Assembly: GCF_003751265.1 (NCBI RefSeq)
Contig: NZ_RJKN01000002.1
Coordinates: 372,001 to 436,000 of the forward strand
Direction: 5' to 3'
Origin: Pseudokineococcus lusitanus
Lineage (GTDB): Bacteria > Actinomycetota > Actinomycetes > Actinomycetales > Quadrisphaeraceae
Length of the DNA stretch: 64,000 bases
Shown: one piece after another, positions 51,707 through 60,132 of the stretch
How the letters are laid out: each line of letters opens with the position of its first letter
Position numbering within the stretch: the stretch's first letter is position 1
Notes under the pieces: generated by a model
Database searches by the model: none
What the model was told of the DNA's origin: nothing
Seen by the model: the letters and a program-made list of their open reading frames with translations, nothing else
Position numbers and translations under genes: made by a program

Positions 51707-52198
51707 GTGGCCGACGACGAGGGTGCACGCCGCTCCCCCCGGGCGGCACGGGTCCTGGCGGGCCTGCGCCGGCTCACCTCGGAGAGCGACCGGTACGTCG
51801 AGGCGGTCGGCGCCGCCCACGGCAGCGCGCCGACGGACCTCGCGGCCGTCTCCCTCGTCGTCGAGGGCGAGGCGCGCGGCGTGGAGCACAGCCCCGGCAG
51901 CCTCGGCCGCGGCCTGCACCTGTCCTCCCCCGCGACGAGCGCCCTCCTCGCGCGGCTCGAGCGCGCCGGCCACGTGCGGCGCACGCGGAGCGCCGAGGAC
52001 GGCCGCCGCGTCGTCGTCGAGGTGACCGACACGGCCCGCGACCTCGGCCGCGCCGTCTTCACCCCGCTGGCCCGCGAGCTGGACAGGGTGCTGGCGGGCT
52101 ACTCCGACGAGGAGCTGGCCCTCGTCGAGCGCTTCCTCGGCGAGGCGGGCGACGCCGTCGAGCGCAGCCGGCGCGCGGCCGGCGGCCCCGCGTCCTGA
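51707..52198 (+). CDS. MarR-family transcriptional regulator
   Basis: A 163-residue MarR regulator with the winged helix LSSPATSALLARLERAGHVR followed by the wing TRSAEDGRRVVVEVTDTARD. GTG 51707 follows GAGGGCGGGG. It is divergent from the TspO-like gene, with an operator between them. Confidence 0.92.
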   Translation: MADDEGARRSPRAARVLAGLRRLTSESDRYVEAVGAAHGSAPTDLAAVSLVVEGEARGVEHSPGSLGRGLHLSSPATSALLARLERAGHVRRTRSAEDGRRVVVEVTDTARDLGRAVFTPLARELDRVLAGYSDEELALVERFLGEAGDAVERSRRAAGGPAS

Positions 52199-52266
52199 GG
52201 CCGGGGCGGGCGCCGACGCCCCCGTCGGGGCACCGACGCCCCACGTCCGGGTCACCGGTGGACGAC

Positions 52267-52285
52267 GCCGCCCGCGGCGGGCGGC
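52267..52285. promoter_or_regulatory. GC palindrome between marR and flotillin genes
   Basis: GCCGCCCGC-G-GCGGGCGGC is a 9+1+9 perfect palindrome 69 bp after the marR stop and 80 bp before the flotillin gene. It may be a terminator of marR or an operator. Confidence 0.4.
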
Positions 52286-52364
52286 CTACCGGCAGACTGC
52301 GCCCCGTGCGCCCACGGGGAGGCGCGCGGGCGGGGGACCGCCGCACCCGAGCGGAAGAGCAGGC

Positions 52365-54011
52365 ATGGACATCACCACCGGCATCGTCACCCTCGTCGTC
52401 GTAGGGCTCCTGGTCCTCGTCGTCCTGATCGTCGTCATCTCGGTGGTGCGGCGCTACAAGATCGCCAACCCGTCGGAGGCGCTCGTCGTCGTCGGGCGCA
52501 AGGGCGGGCGCCCCGTCCTCAACCCCGAGACGGGCGAGTCCTCGATGGACCTGTCCGGCCAGCGCGTCGTCATGGGCGGCGGCGTCTTCGTCAAGCCCTT
52601 CGTCGAGCAGGCGTACGCGCTGTCGCTCGCCTCCCGCTCGATCCGCGTGCAGATCCGCGGCGCCGTCTCGCAGCAGGGCATCCGGCTCAACCTCGACGCG
52701 GTCGCCATCGTCAAGGTCGGCGGCGCCGAGGCGAGCGTCCGCGCGGCCGCGCAGCGCTTCCTCCACCAGCAGGACGAGATCGAGGCCTTCACGCAGGAGG
52801 TCCTCGCCGGCTCGCTGCGCTCCATCGTCGGCACGCTGACGGTCGACGAGATCATCCGCGACCGCGCCGCCTTCGCCCGCCAGGTCGCCGACGAGTCGGT
52901 GTCCTCGCTCAACAACCAGGGCCTCGTCCTCGACACCTTCCAGATCCAGGACGTCTCCGACGACAGCAACTACCTGCGCGACCTCGGCCGCCCCGAGGCC
53001 GCCGCGGCCGCCCGCAACGCCGCCATCGCCGAGGCCGACGCCCAGCGCGAGGCGTCGCAGCGCGAGGCCGCGGCGCAGCAGCTCGTCGCCGAGGCCGAGC
53101 GCGACCTGGCCCTGCGCCGGGCCACCTTCCGCGCCGACACCGACCGCGCGCAGGCCGAGGCGCAGGCCGCCGGCGCGCTGGCCAAGGCGGCCCAGGACCA
53201 GGAGGTCCTCACCGTCCAGGAGCGGGTGGCGCAGCGGCAGGCCACCCTCACCGAGACCCAGCTCGACACCGACGTCCGCAAGCCCGCCGACGCCGCCCGG
53301 TACAAGACGGAGCAGGAGGCGCAGGCGCGCCGCAGCGCCGTCCAGTACGAGGCCGAGGGCCGCGCGGCGTCGTCCGTCGCCGACGCGAAGGCCGCCGCCG
53401 AGCGCACCCGCCTGACCGCCGACGCCGAGGCGCAGCGCCTGTCCATCAGCGCCGAGTCCGAGGCACGCGCCGTCCGCCTGGCCGCCGAGGCGGAGCTCGC
53501 GCGCCGCACCGCTCAGGCCGACGCCCGCCGTCTCGAGGGCGAGTCCGAGGCCGCCGCCGAGGAGGCGAAGGGCCGTGCGCAGGCCGCCGCCACCGAGGCC
53601 AAGGGCCGCGCCGAGGCCGCCGCCCGCCGCGAGCTGGCCGCGGCCTTCGCCGGCTACGGCGAGGCCGCCCGGCTGCAGATGGTCGTCGAGGTCCTCCCCG
53701 AGATGGCCCGCGCGCTCGCCGAGCCGCTCGGCTCGATCGACGACCTCACCGTCATCTCCAACGACGGCGCGGGCGCCCTCTCGCGCTCCGTGGCGGGCAA
53801 CCTCCACGAGACGCTCGAGACGGTCCGGCGCACCACCGGGCTCGACCTGCGCTCCCTCCTCGGCGGGGGCGACGCGAAGGCCGCCCCGGCGCGGCCCGTG
53901 GCCGCCGGCGTGGCGCCGGGCGGCTTCGGCGCCGGCGACGAGGGCGAGCAGACCGCCGCCGGGGACACCGCCGGGGACACCGCCGGGGACACCGCCGGCG
54001 GGGGTCGGTGA
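52365..54011 (+). CDS. floT: Flotillin-like SPFH-domain protein
   Basis: A 548-residue membrane scaffold protein. It has one membrane helix (about 7-30), an SPFH/band 7 domain (about 32-205; SEALVVVGRKGGRPVLNPET, GTLTVDEIIRDRAAFARQVA) and a long coiled coil rich in Glu/Ala/Arg (about 205-440). A C-terminal tail ends in four copies of A-G-D-T-like units encoded by a 12-bp repeat. Flotillins organise membrane microdomains. ATG 52365 follows GCGGAAGAGCAGG. The stop overlaps the pheA start. Confidence 0.93.
   Translation: MDITTGIVTLVVVGLLVLVVLIVVISVVRRYKIANPSEALVVVGRKGGRPVLNPETGESSMDLSGQRVVMGGGVFVKPFVEQAYALSLASRSIRVQIRGAVSQQGIRLNLDAVAIVKVGGAEASVRAAAQRFLHQQDEIEAFTQEVLAGSLRSIVGTLTVDEIIRDRAAFARQVADESVSSLNNQGLVLDTFQIQDVSDDSNYLRDLGRPEAAAAARNAAIAEADAQREASQREAAAQQLVAEAERDLALRRATFRADTDRAQAEAQAAGALAKAAQDQEVLTVQERVAQRQATLTETQLDTDVRKPADAARYKTEQEAQARRSAVQYEAEGRAASSVADAKAAAERTRLTADAEAQRLSISAESEARAVRLAAEAELARRTAQADARRLEGESEAAAEEAKGRAQAAATEAKGRAEAAARRELAAAFAGYGEAARLQMVVEVLPEMARALAEPLGSIDDLTVISNDGAGALSRSVAGNLHETLETVRRTTGLDLRSLLGGGDAKAAPARPVAAGVAPGGFGAGDEGEQTAAGDTAGDTAGDTAGGGR
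53957..54003 (+). repeat. 12-bp tandem repeat at the end of the flotillin gene
   Basis: CCGGGGACACCG is repeated three times in frame, with a degenerate further copy, encoding A-G-D-T units in the disordered tail. Copy number could change by slippage without a frameshift. Confidence 0.8.
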
Positions 54012-55033
54012 CCGGCGGGCCGCGGCCGCGCCGGTACGGCTACCTCGGCCCCGAGGGCACCTTCACCGACGCCGCCCTCGGCCTCGCGCTCGCCGCGCGG
54101 GGCGAGGACGGCGCGACGGGCGCGCCGACGGCCGAGCGCGTGCCCGCCGCCAGCGTCGACGCGGCGCTGGCGGCGGTGCGGGCCGGCGGGCTCGACGCCG
54201 CCGTCGTGCCCATGGAGAACTCCGTCGAGGGCGGCGTGCCCGCGACGCTCGACGGCCTCGCCGGCGGCGACCCCCTCGTGGTCGTCGCCGAGGTCCTCGT
54301 GCCCGTCTCCTTCGTCCTCGCCGTCCGCCCGGGCACGCGGCGCGAGGACGTGCGGGTCGTCAGCACGCACTCCCACGCCCAGGCGCAGTGCCGCGGCTGG
54401 CTGGCCGAGCACCTGCCCGACGCCGGGTACACGCCGAGCACGTCGACGGCCGCGGCCGCGGCCGGCCTCGCGCCGGACGCGCCGGCGCCGTCGTACGAGG
54501 CCGCGCTGTGCGCCCGCGTGGCCGCCGAGCGGTACGGCCTCGAGGTGCTGGCCGAGGACGTCGGCGACACCGCCGGCGCGGTGACGCGCTTCGTCGTCGT
54601 CTCGCGACCCACCCCGCCGCCCCCCCGCACGGGCGCCGACCGCACGACGGTCATCGCCTTCCAGCCGGCGGACCACCCGGGCATGCTGCTCGGCCTCCTC
54701 GAGGAGTTCTCCTCGCGCGGGGTCAACCTCACCCGCATCGAGTCGCGCCCCACCGGTGACGCGCTGGGCCGCTACTGCTTCGCCATCGACGCGGAGGGCC
54801 ACGTCGAGGACGCCCGCGTGGCCGAGGCGCTCCTCGGCCTCCACAGGGTGTGCGCGCAGGTCCGCTTCCTCGGCTCCTACCCGAGGGCGGACGCCGTCCC
54901 CGTCGTCGTCCGGCCCGGCACGGCCGACGACGACTTCGCCGCCGCCCGCGGGTGGCTCGACGCCGTGCGCGCCGGTCGTCCCCCGGCGGGCTCCCACGCC
55001 GGTGACGGACCCGTCGCGCGGACCACCTCTTAG
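54008..55033 (+). CDS. pheA: Prephenate dehydratase
   Basis: Converts prephenate to phenylpyruvate in phenylalanine synthesis. The 341 residues have a PDT domain (about 8-200; YGYLGPEGTFTDAALG, VVPMENSVEGGVPATLDGLA, and the conserved TRF in AVTRFVVVS). An ACT regulatory domain follows (about 215-290; HPGMLLGLLEEFSSRGVNLT and RIESRPTG). GTG 54008 overlaps the flotillin stop, an unexpected pairing. Confidence 0.96.
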   Translation: MTGGPRPRRYGYLGPEGTFTDAALGLALAARGEDGATGAPTAERVPAASVDAALAAVRAGGLDAAVVPMENSVEGGVPATLDGLAGGDPLVVVAEVLVPVSFVLAVRPGTRREDVRVVSTHSHAQAQCRGWLAEHLPDAGYTPSTSTAAAAAGLAPDAPAPSYEAALCARVAAERYGLEVLAEDVGDTAGAVTRFVVVSRPTPPPPRTGADRTTVIAFQPADHPGMLLGLLEEFSSRGVNLTRIESRPTGDALGRYCFAIDAEGHVEDARVAEALLGLHRVCAQVRFLGSYPRADAVPVVVRPGTADDDFAAARGWLDAVRAGRPPAGSHAGDGPVARTTS

Positions 55034-55042
55034 GATCGACGC

Positions 55043-57148
55043 GTGACGGAGATCTCCGGGCTGGCCGAGGCCGAGCCGACCGCCGGCGCGGCGCTCCCGG
55101 CCGTCGTCCTCGACTCGCCCGCCGCCGTCCTCCTCGTCGACCTCGGCCAGGGGGACGTGGTCTACGCCAACCACCTGGCGCAGCAGCTCGCGCCCGGCCT
55201 CGGGCTGCCCGCCGCCATCGGCGACTGGTCGCGCGCCGCGGGCCTGCGCGACGCCTCCGGCGAGGAGATGGAGGAGAGCTCCGCCCCGCTGCAGCGCGTC
55301 GCCGCCGGCGAGCCCGTGGCCGGCGAGGCCGTCTCGGCGGCCCGCGGCTCCGACGCCACGGAGGCCCGCGAGGCGCTCTGGGTCGTCGGCATCCCCCTCA
55401 CGGACGCGCCTCCGCCGCTGGCCACGCGGGCCCTCGTCGTCATGCTGCCCATGCGGGAGCAGGCCGCCGTCGAGGGCCTGCGCGCCAGCAGCGACCTGCG
55501 GCACCGGGCCGTCCTCGCGAGCGACCTCTCCTTCAGCATCAGCGACCCCCACCGCGAGGACAACCCGCTCGTCTGGGTCAACCCCGCGTTCGAGCGGACC
55601 ACCGGGTACACCTCGGAGCAGGTGGTCGGGAAGAACTGCCGCTTCCTCCAGGGGCCGGGGACGGACCGTGCGGCCGTCGCCCGCATCGCGCAGGCGCTGC
55701 GCGACGACGAGCCGGTCACCGAGGTCCTGCTCAACCACCGTGCCGACGGCACCGCCTTCTGGAACGAGGTGGTCATCAGCCCGGTGTTCGACGCCGACGG
55801 CCGGCTCACCCACCACGTCGGCGTGCAGTCGGACGTCACGCTGCGCGTCGAGGGCGCCGCCGAGCGCGACCGCGCGCTCGAGGCCGCCCGCCGCGCCAAC
55901 GCCCGCCTCGAGGCCCTCTCGCGGGTCAGCGAGGCGCTGGCCAGCCGCTTCGACAGCCACGAGGCCCTCGCCTCGCTCCCAGGCCTCGTCGTCCCCGACC
56001 TCGCCGGCTGGGCCTTCGTCGTCGAGGCCGACACCCAGGGCCGTGCCGTCGGGGTCCACGTCGCCCACGGCGACCCGGCCCACGTCGAGGACGCCGCCGC
56101 GATGGAGCGGGTCGACCTCGGCGTCCTCCAGCGGGCGCCCGAGCTGGTCGACGTGCTCAGCGGCTCGGTCACGAGCCCCGTCGTCATCGACCTCAGCACG
56201 GCCGAGGGCACGGAGGGGCTCGAGCCCGAGGCCGCGCGCGCGGTCGAGGCGGTCCGGCTCGGCCGCGTCGTCCTCGTCCCCCTCCGCGCCCGCGGCCGGA
56301 CGACGGCCGTGCTCGGCCTCGTCGTCGGCGAGCGCGAGCCGAACCAGGCCGACCTCACGACGATGGCGGACGTCGGGCTGCGCGCCGGCCTCGCCGTCGA
56401 CAACGCCCGCCTGTACGAGCGCGAGCACGCCGCGGCGCTGACGCTGCAGCGGAGCCTGCTGCCGGACCTGCCGGACCTCGACGGCTTCGACGTCGCCGCC
56501 ACCTACCTGCCGGCCTCGGTCGGCGCCGAGGTGGGCGGCGACTGGTACGACGTCCTCGACCTTCCGGACGGCGGCGTCGGCGTCGCCATCGGCGACGTCA
56601 TGGGCCACGACCTCCAAGCCGCCGCCGCCATGGGCCAGCTCCGCTCGGTCCTGCGCTCCTACGCCTGGAGCGGCGACGAGCCGGGCGCCGTCGTGCGGCA
56701 GCTCGACCTGCTCGTCCGCGGCCTCGGCATGGCCGGCCTCGCCACCTGCGTCTACGCGCGGATCCAGGCCGACGACGAGGGGCGCTGCGTCGTCTCCTAC
56801 GCCAAGGCCGGCCACCCGCCGCCGCTCATGCTCGTCCCGGGCGAGGGCGTGCACCGCCTCGACCAGGCGCTCAGCACGCCCATCGGGGTGGCCGCCGCCG
56901 CCCCGGGGGCGGAGCAGGCCGAGCTGGAGATGCGCCCGGGCTCGTCGCTCGTGCTCTACACGGACGGACTGCTGGAGCGCCGCGACCGGCCGCTGCGCGA
57001 GGGCATCGAGCAGCTGGAGGCCGTCCTGCGCGCCGCGCCCGCCGACGCCGACGCCGCGGCGCTGCGCGACCTCGTCGTCGAGGGGCTCGTGGACGACGTC
57101 GCCGCCCTCGACGACGACACCTGCGTGCTCATCGTCCGCCACCGCTGA
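55043..57148 (+). CDS. LOV-GAF-SpoIIE (PP2C) blue-light photoreceptor phosphatase
   Basis: A 701-residue sensor phosphatase. The N-terminal PAS-like region (about 15-135) is weak. A LOV domain (about 155-265) has the full flavin-adduct motif GKNCRFLQGPGTD with the reactive Cys at 199. A GAF domain spans about 300-450, and a SpoIIE/RsbU-type PP2C phosphatase about 470-700 (LQRSLLPDLPDLDGFDVAAT, VGGDWYDVLDL, GDVMGHDLQAAA, LYTDGLLERRD). Such proteins dephosphorylate an anti-sigma antagonist in response to blue light. GTG 55043 has TAGGAT six nt upstream. An RsbW-like ATPase is encoded at 39769. Confidence 0.93.
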   Translation: MTEISGLAEAEPTAGAALPAVVLDSPAAVLLVDLGQGDVVYANHLAQQLAPGLGLPAAIGDWSRAAGLRDASGEEMEESSAPLQRVAAGEPVAGEAVSAARGSDATEAREALWVVGIPLTDAPPPLATRALVVMLPMREQAAVEGLRASSDLRHRAVLASDLSFSISDPHREDNPLVWVNPAFERTTGYTSEQVVGKNCRFLQGPGTDRAAVARIAQALRDDEPVTEVLLNHRADGTAFWNEVVISPVFDADGRLTHHVGVQSDVTLRVEGAAERDRALEAARRANARLEALSRVSEALASRFDSHEALASLPGLVVPDLAGWAFVVEADTQGRAVGVHVAHGDPAHVEDAAAMERVDLGVLQRAPELVDVLSGSVTSPVVIDLSTAEGTEGLEPEAARAVEAVRLGRVVLVPLRARGRTTAVLGLVVGEREPNQADLTTMADVGLRAGLAVDNARLYEREHAAALTLQRSLLPDLPDLDGFDVAATYLPASVGAEVGGDWYDVLDLPDGGVGVAIGDVMGHDLQAAAAMGQLRSVLRSYAWSGDEPGAVVRQLDLLVRGLGMAGLATCVYARIQADDEGRCVVSYAKAGHPPPLMLVPGEGVHRLDQALSTPIGVAAAAPGAEQAELEMRPGSSLVLYTDGLLERRDRPLREGIEQLEAVLRAAPADADAAALRDLVVEGLVDDVAALDDDTCVLIVRHR

Positions 57149-57187
57149 CGTCGCCCCCCGGCACGGCCCGGGGCCCCGCCGGCCGGG

Positions 57188-58996
57188 TCAGGCCGCGGCG
57201 TGCACCGCGCGGGAGACGTCGACCTCCTCGAGCCGCACCGGGCGCTGCAGGTGGTACCCCTGCGCCGTGTCGCACCCCGCGTCGCGCAGGGCCGTCACCT
57301 GGTGGGCGCTCTCGACGCCCTCGGCGACGACCTCGAGGTCGAGCGCCCGTGCGAGGGCGAGGACGGCGTCGACGACGGGCGTGCAGCCGGCGCCCGGCAC
57401 GACGCGGTCGACGAAGGACTTGTCGAGCTTGAGGACGTCGACGGGGAGCTGGTCGAGCCGCGAGAGCGTGGACCACCCGGTGCCGAAGTCGTCGACGGCG
57501 ATCCGGACGCCGGAACGGCGCAGCGTCGAGAGGGAGGCGTCCATCGTGGGGACGTCCATGAAGGCCGTCTCGGTGACCTCCAGGACGAGGTCGGAGGGCG
57601 CCAGACCGCTGTCGTCGAGGGCCCGGAGCACGCGGGCCGGGTAGGCCGCGGAGGCGAGCTCGGCGCCGGAGACGTTGACGGCCACGCTCGCGCGGCACCC
57701 GGTGCGGTCCTGCCACGCCTTGACCTCGTGGCAGGCGGCCCGCAGGACGCGGGCGCCGAGAAGGTCGACGACCCCGGTGGCCTCGGCGAGCGGCAGGAAG
57801 GTGTCGGGCGCGAGCAGCCCGCGCTCGGGGTGCTGCCACCGCACGAGCGCCTCCACGCCGGCGAGGCGGCCGGTCCGCAGCTCGACGACGGGCTGGTAGC
57901 GGACGACGAGCTCGCCGTCGGTGATGGCGCGCAGCAGCTCCTCGGCCTCGGGGGTGTCGAGGCTGGCCGGCACGAGGCCGCGGCGACGGCGCTTGGCGTC
58001 GTAGAGGTCGGCGTCGGCGCGCTGGCGCCAGGTGGCCCCGGAGTCGCTGCCGTCGAGGACGGCGACGCCGTAGGACAGCCCCTGCCCGTCCGGCATGGCG
58101 GCCGCCGACGCGTCGAGGCGGTCCCGCACCGCGGTCTCCGTCGCCTCGACCACCCAGACGAACTCGTCGCCGCCGATGCGGGCGAGCAGGCCGCCGCCGA
58201 GCGAGACCTCGAGGTGGCGCGCCACGGCGACGAGGCGGGCGTCGCCCGCGGCGTGCCCGTGGGTGTCGTTGACCTCCTTGAACCCGTCGAGGTCGAGCAT
58301 CGCGAGGGCGACCGGCCCGCCGTCGCCGGCTCCCGGCCCCTGGGCGAGGAGCTCGTCGAGGCGGCGGTCGAGGGCCCGGCGGTTCGGCAGGCCCGTCAGC
58401 TCGTCGACGTCCGCGCGGGCGGCGGCCCGGCTGACGACGACGCCGAGGACGGAGACGGCCACGAGCATGACCGCGAGGTAGAGGCCCTCGACGGCGAGGG
58501 CCTCCCCCGGCCGGCCGAGCGTCAGCGTCGCGACGACGAGCAGGACCGCCGCGAGGTGGAGCGCGGCCGGGACGGGGCGCAGGAGGAAGGCCGAGGGGAG
58601 GACGCCGAGGACCAGCAGCGAGAGGACGGCCACGAGGCGGTGCGGGTCGGCCACGGCGTCCACGGCCGAGACGACGAGGAGGACCTCGCCGGCGACGACG
58701 CCGAGGTGCAGCACCCGCCACGACACGACGGCCCGGCGCAGGAGCAGCGCGGCCCCGCCGACGGCGGCCACGGCGGCGACGAGGAGGAGGACGGACGGCG
58801 TCTGGCCCGGGGCGGGACGCAGCACGGAGGCGACCGAGCACGCGCTGCCGACGAGCAGCACGACGCCGGCGAGGACGACGACCACCGGGCCGGGACGTGC
58901 GCCGGCCACCTCGGTCGTGGGCGCCTCCGGGGTCAGGGGAGACGGCGGCGGGACGGTCACGGGGACATCCTGCGGCCAGAAGGCCGCTTCCGTCAC
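57188..58996 (-). CDS. Membrane GGDEF-EAL cyclic-di-GMP protein
   Basis: A 602-residue protein with six or more membrane helices (about 35-195). The GGDEF domain (about 200-345) has an intact RIGGDEF active site and DELTGLPNRRAL. The EAL domain (about 355-595) has EALVRW, DDFGTGWSTL, KLDKSFVD and VVAEGVE, so it may be catalytic too. It could make or break c-di-GMP. It converges with the LOV-phosphatase gene. The start is tentative (GTG 58996). Control of the motile/sessile switch is plausible given the flagellar genes. Confidence 0.93.
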   Translation of the reverse strand: MTEAAFWPQDVPVTVPPPSPLTPEAPTTEVAGARPGPVVVVLAGVVLLVGSACSVASVLRPAPGQTPSVLLLVAAVAAVGGAALLLRRAVVSWRVLHLGVVAGEVLLVVSAVDAVADPHRLVAVLSLLVLGVLPSAFLLRPVPAALHLAAVLLVVATLTLGRPGEALAVEGLYLAVMLVAVSVLGVVVSRAAARADVDELTGLPNRRALDRRLDELLAQGPGAGDGGPVALAMLDLDGFKEVNDTHGHAAGDARLVAVARHLEVSLGGGLLARIGGDEFVWVVEATETAVRDRLDASAAAMPDGQGLSYGVAVLDGSDSGATWRQRADADLYDAKRRRRGLVPASLDTPEAEELLRAITDGELVVRYQPVVELRTGRLAGVEALVRWQHPERGLLAPDTFLPLAEATGVVDLLGARVLRAACHEVKAWQDRTGCRASVAVNVSGAELASAAYPARVLRALDDSGLAPSDLVLEVTETAFMDVPTMDASLSTLRRSGVRIAVDDFGTGWSTLSRLDQLPVDVLKLDKSFVDRVVPGAGCTPVVDAVLALARALDLEVVAEGVESAHQVTALRDAGCDTAQGYHLQRPVRLEEVDVSRAVHAAA

Positions 58997-59082
58997 CGGT
59001 AGTAGGTGAAGACACCTGAGGGTGATGGCCGGATCGACGCGCCGGCGGGCGCCACGTCACCCGTTCGGAGCACCCTCCCGGC

Positions 59083-59931
59083 TCAGAGCAGGCCTTCCAG
59101 CCAGGGACGCAGCGCTGCGTACCCGACGAAGGCGACGGCGTCGATGAGGAAGTGGGCCACGACGAGGGGCATGACGCGGCCCGTGCGGCGGTAGACGAGG
59201 GCGAAGACGACGCCCATGACGACGTTGCCGACGAAGGGGCCGAAGCCCTGGTACAGGTGGTAGCTGCCGCGCAGGAGCGAGCTGACGACGACGGCGGCCA
59301 CGGCGCCCCAGCGCAGGTCGCGGAGCCGTGTGAGCAGCCAGCCGACGACGAGCACCTCCTCGAGCACGGCGTTCTTCGCCGCGGCGAGCAGGAGCACGGG
59401 CACCGTCCACCAGTACGTGTCGAGCGCCGCGGGGTCCACGGAGGCGGTGACGCCCAGTGCGCGGCCGGCGAGGTAGAGGCCGAGCCCGGGGACCCCGATG
59501 AGCGCCGCGAGCCCGAGCCCCGCGAGGAGGTCGTGCCCGGGCCGGCGGAGGTCGAGCCCGAGCCGGTGGGCGGCCGAGCGGACGGTCCCGCCGGCGCTCC
59601 ACCCGAGCAGGGCGAGCGCGAGGAGGACGGGGACGAGCGCCGTCGCCGTGCCGAGCAGCTGGTAGGTGAGGTCGAACCAGGGTCGCTCGCTGCGCGAGGC
59701 GTTGAGCGTGGCCGTCGCCTCGCCGATCGGCCCCCGCGTCAGCGAGCCGACGAGGCTGACGACGGCGTACACGCCCGACGCCCCCAGGCTCAGCGCGAGC
59801 ACCAGCCCGATCTCCCACCGCAGCCGCGCGCGGCGGACGGCGTCGGGCAGCGCGTCGAGGAGCAGCGGCCCCCCCGCCCCGGTCCCCGCGTCGGGCCCGC
59901 GCCCCGGCTGCACGCCCTGCCCCGCCGTCAT
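59083..59931 (-). CDS. CPBP-family intramembrane protease
   Basis: A 282-residue membrane protein with about eight helices. CPBP motifs are EE in NAVLEEVLVVGWLL, R/H in SSLLRGSYHLYQG and H-x-x-x-D in VAHFLIDAVAF. It resembles actinobacterial CPBP proteases of unknown substrate. ATG 59931 has TACTCT 7 nt upstream, so the message is probably leaderless. Confidence 0.85.
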   Translation of the reverse strand: MTAGQGVQPGRGPDAGTGAGGPLLLDALPDAVRRARLRWEIGLVLALSLGASGVYAVVSLVGSLTRGPIGEATATLNASRSERPWFDLTYQLLGTATALVPVLLALALLGWSAGGTVRSAAHRLGLDLRRPGHDLLAGLGLAALIGVPGLGLYLAGRALGVTASVDPAALDTYWWTVPVLLLAAAKNAVLEEVLVVGWLLTRLRDLRWGAVAAVVVSSLLRGSYHLYQGFGPFVGNVVMGVVFALVYRRTGRVMPLVVAHFLIDAVAFVGYAALRPWLEGLL

Positions 59932-60057
59932 GCGCCGGAGAGTAGGCCGCGTCCCCGACCGCCCGCCCGCGCCCCGCTGGGAGCCCGCTGTGCGCGCGGC
60001 CGTCCTCCGCTCGCCGTCGAGGCGCGCGCCCGCCCCGTCACCCGCCCCTCCCCCTCA

Positions 60058-60117
60058 CGACGTGCGGCCATGACGCGGGCGGGGCGGGCCTCACCGACGC
60101 GACATGGCCGCACGTCG
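60058..60117. repeat. 15-bp perfect inverted repeat with 30-nt loop
   Basis: CGACGTGCGGCCATG (60058-60072) and its exact complement (60103-60117) lie in the gap between the CPBP and DUF4349 genes. They could form a terminator for the DUF4349 gene or a cruciform. The rest of the 201-bp gap shows only the CPBP promoter. Confidence 0.7.
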
Positions 60118-60132
60118 CGGTGGGGTGGGGCG

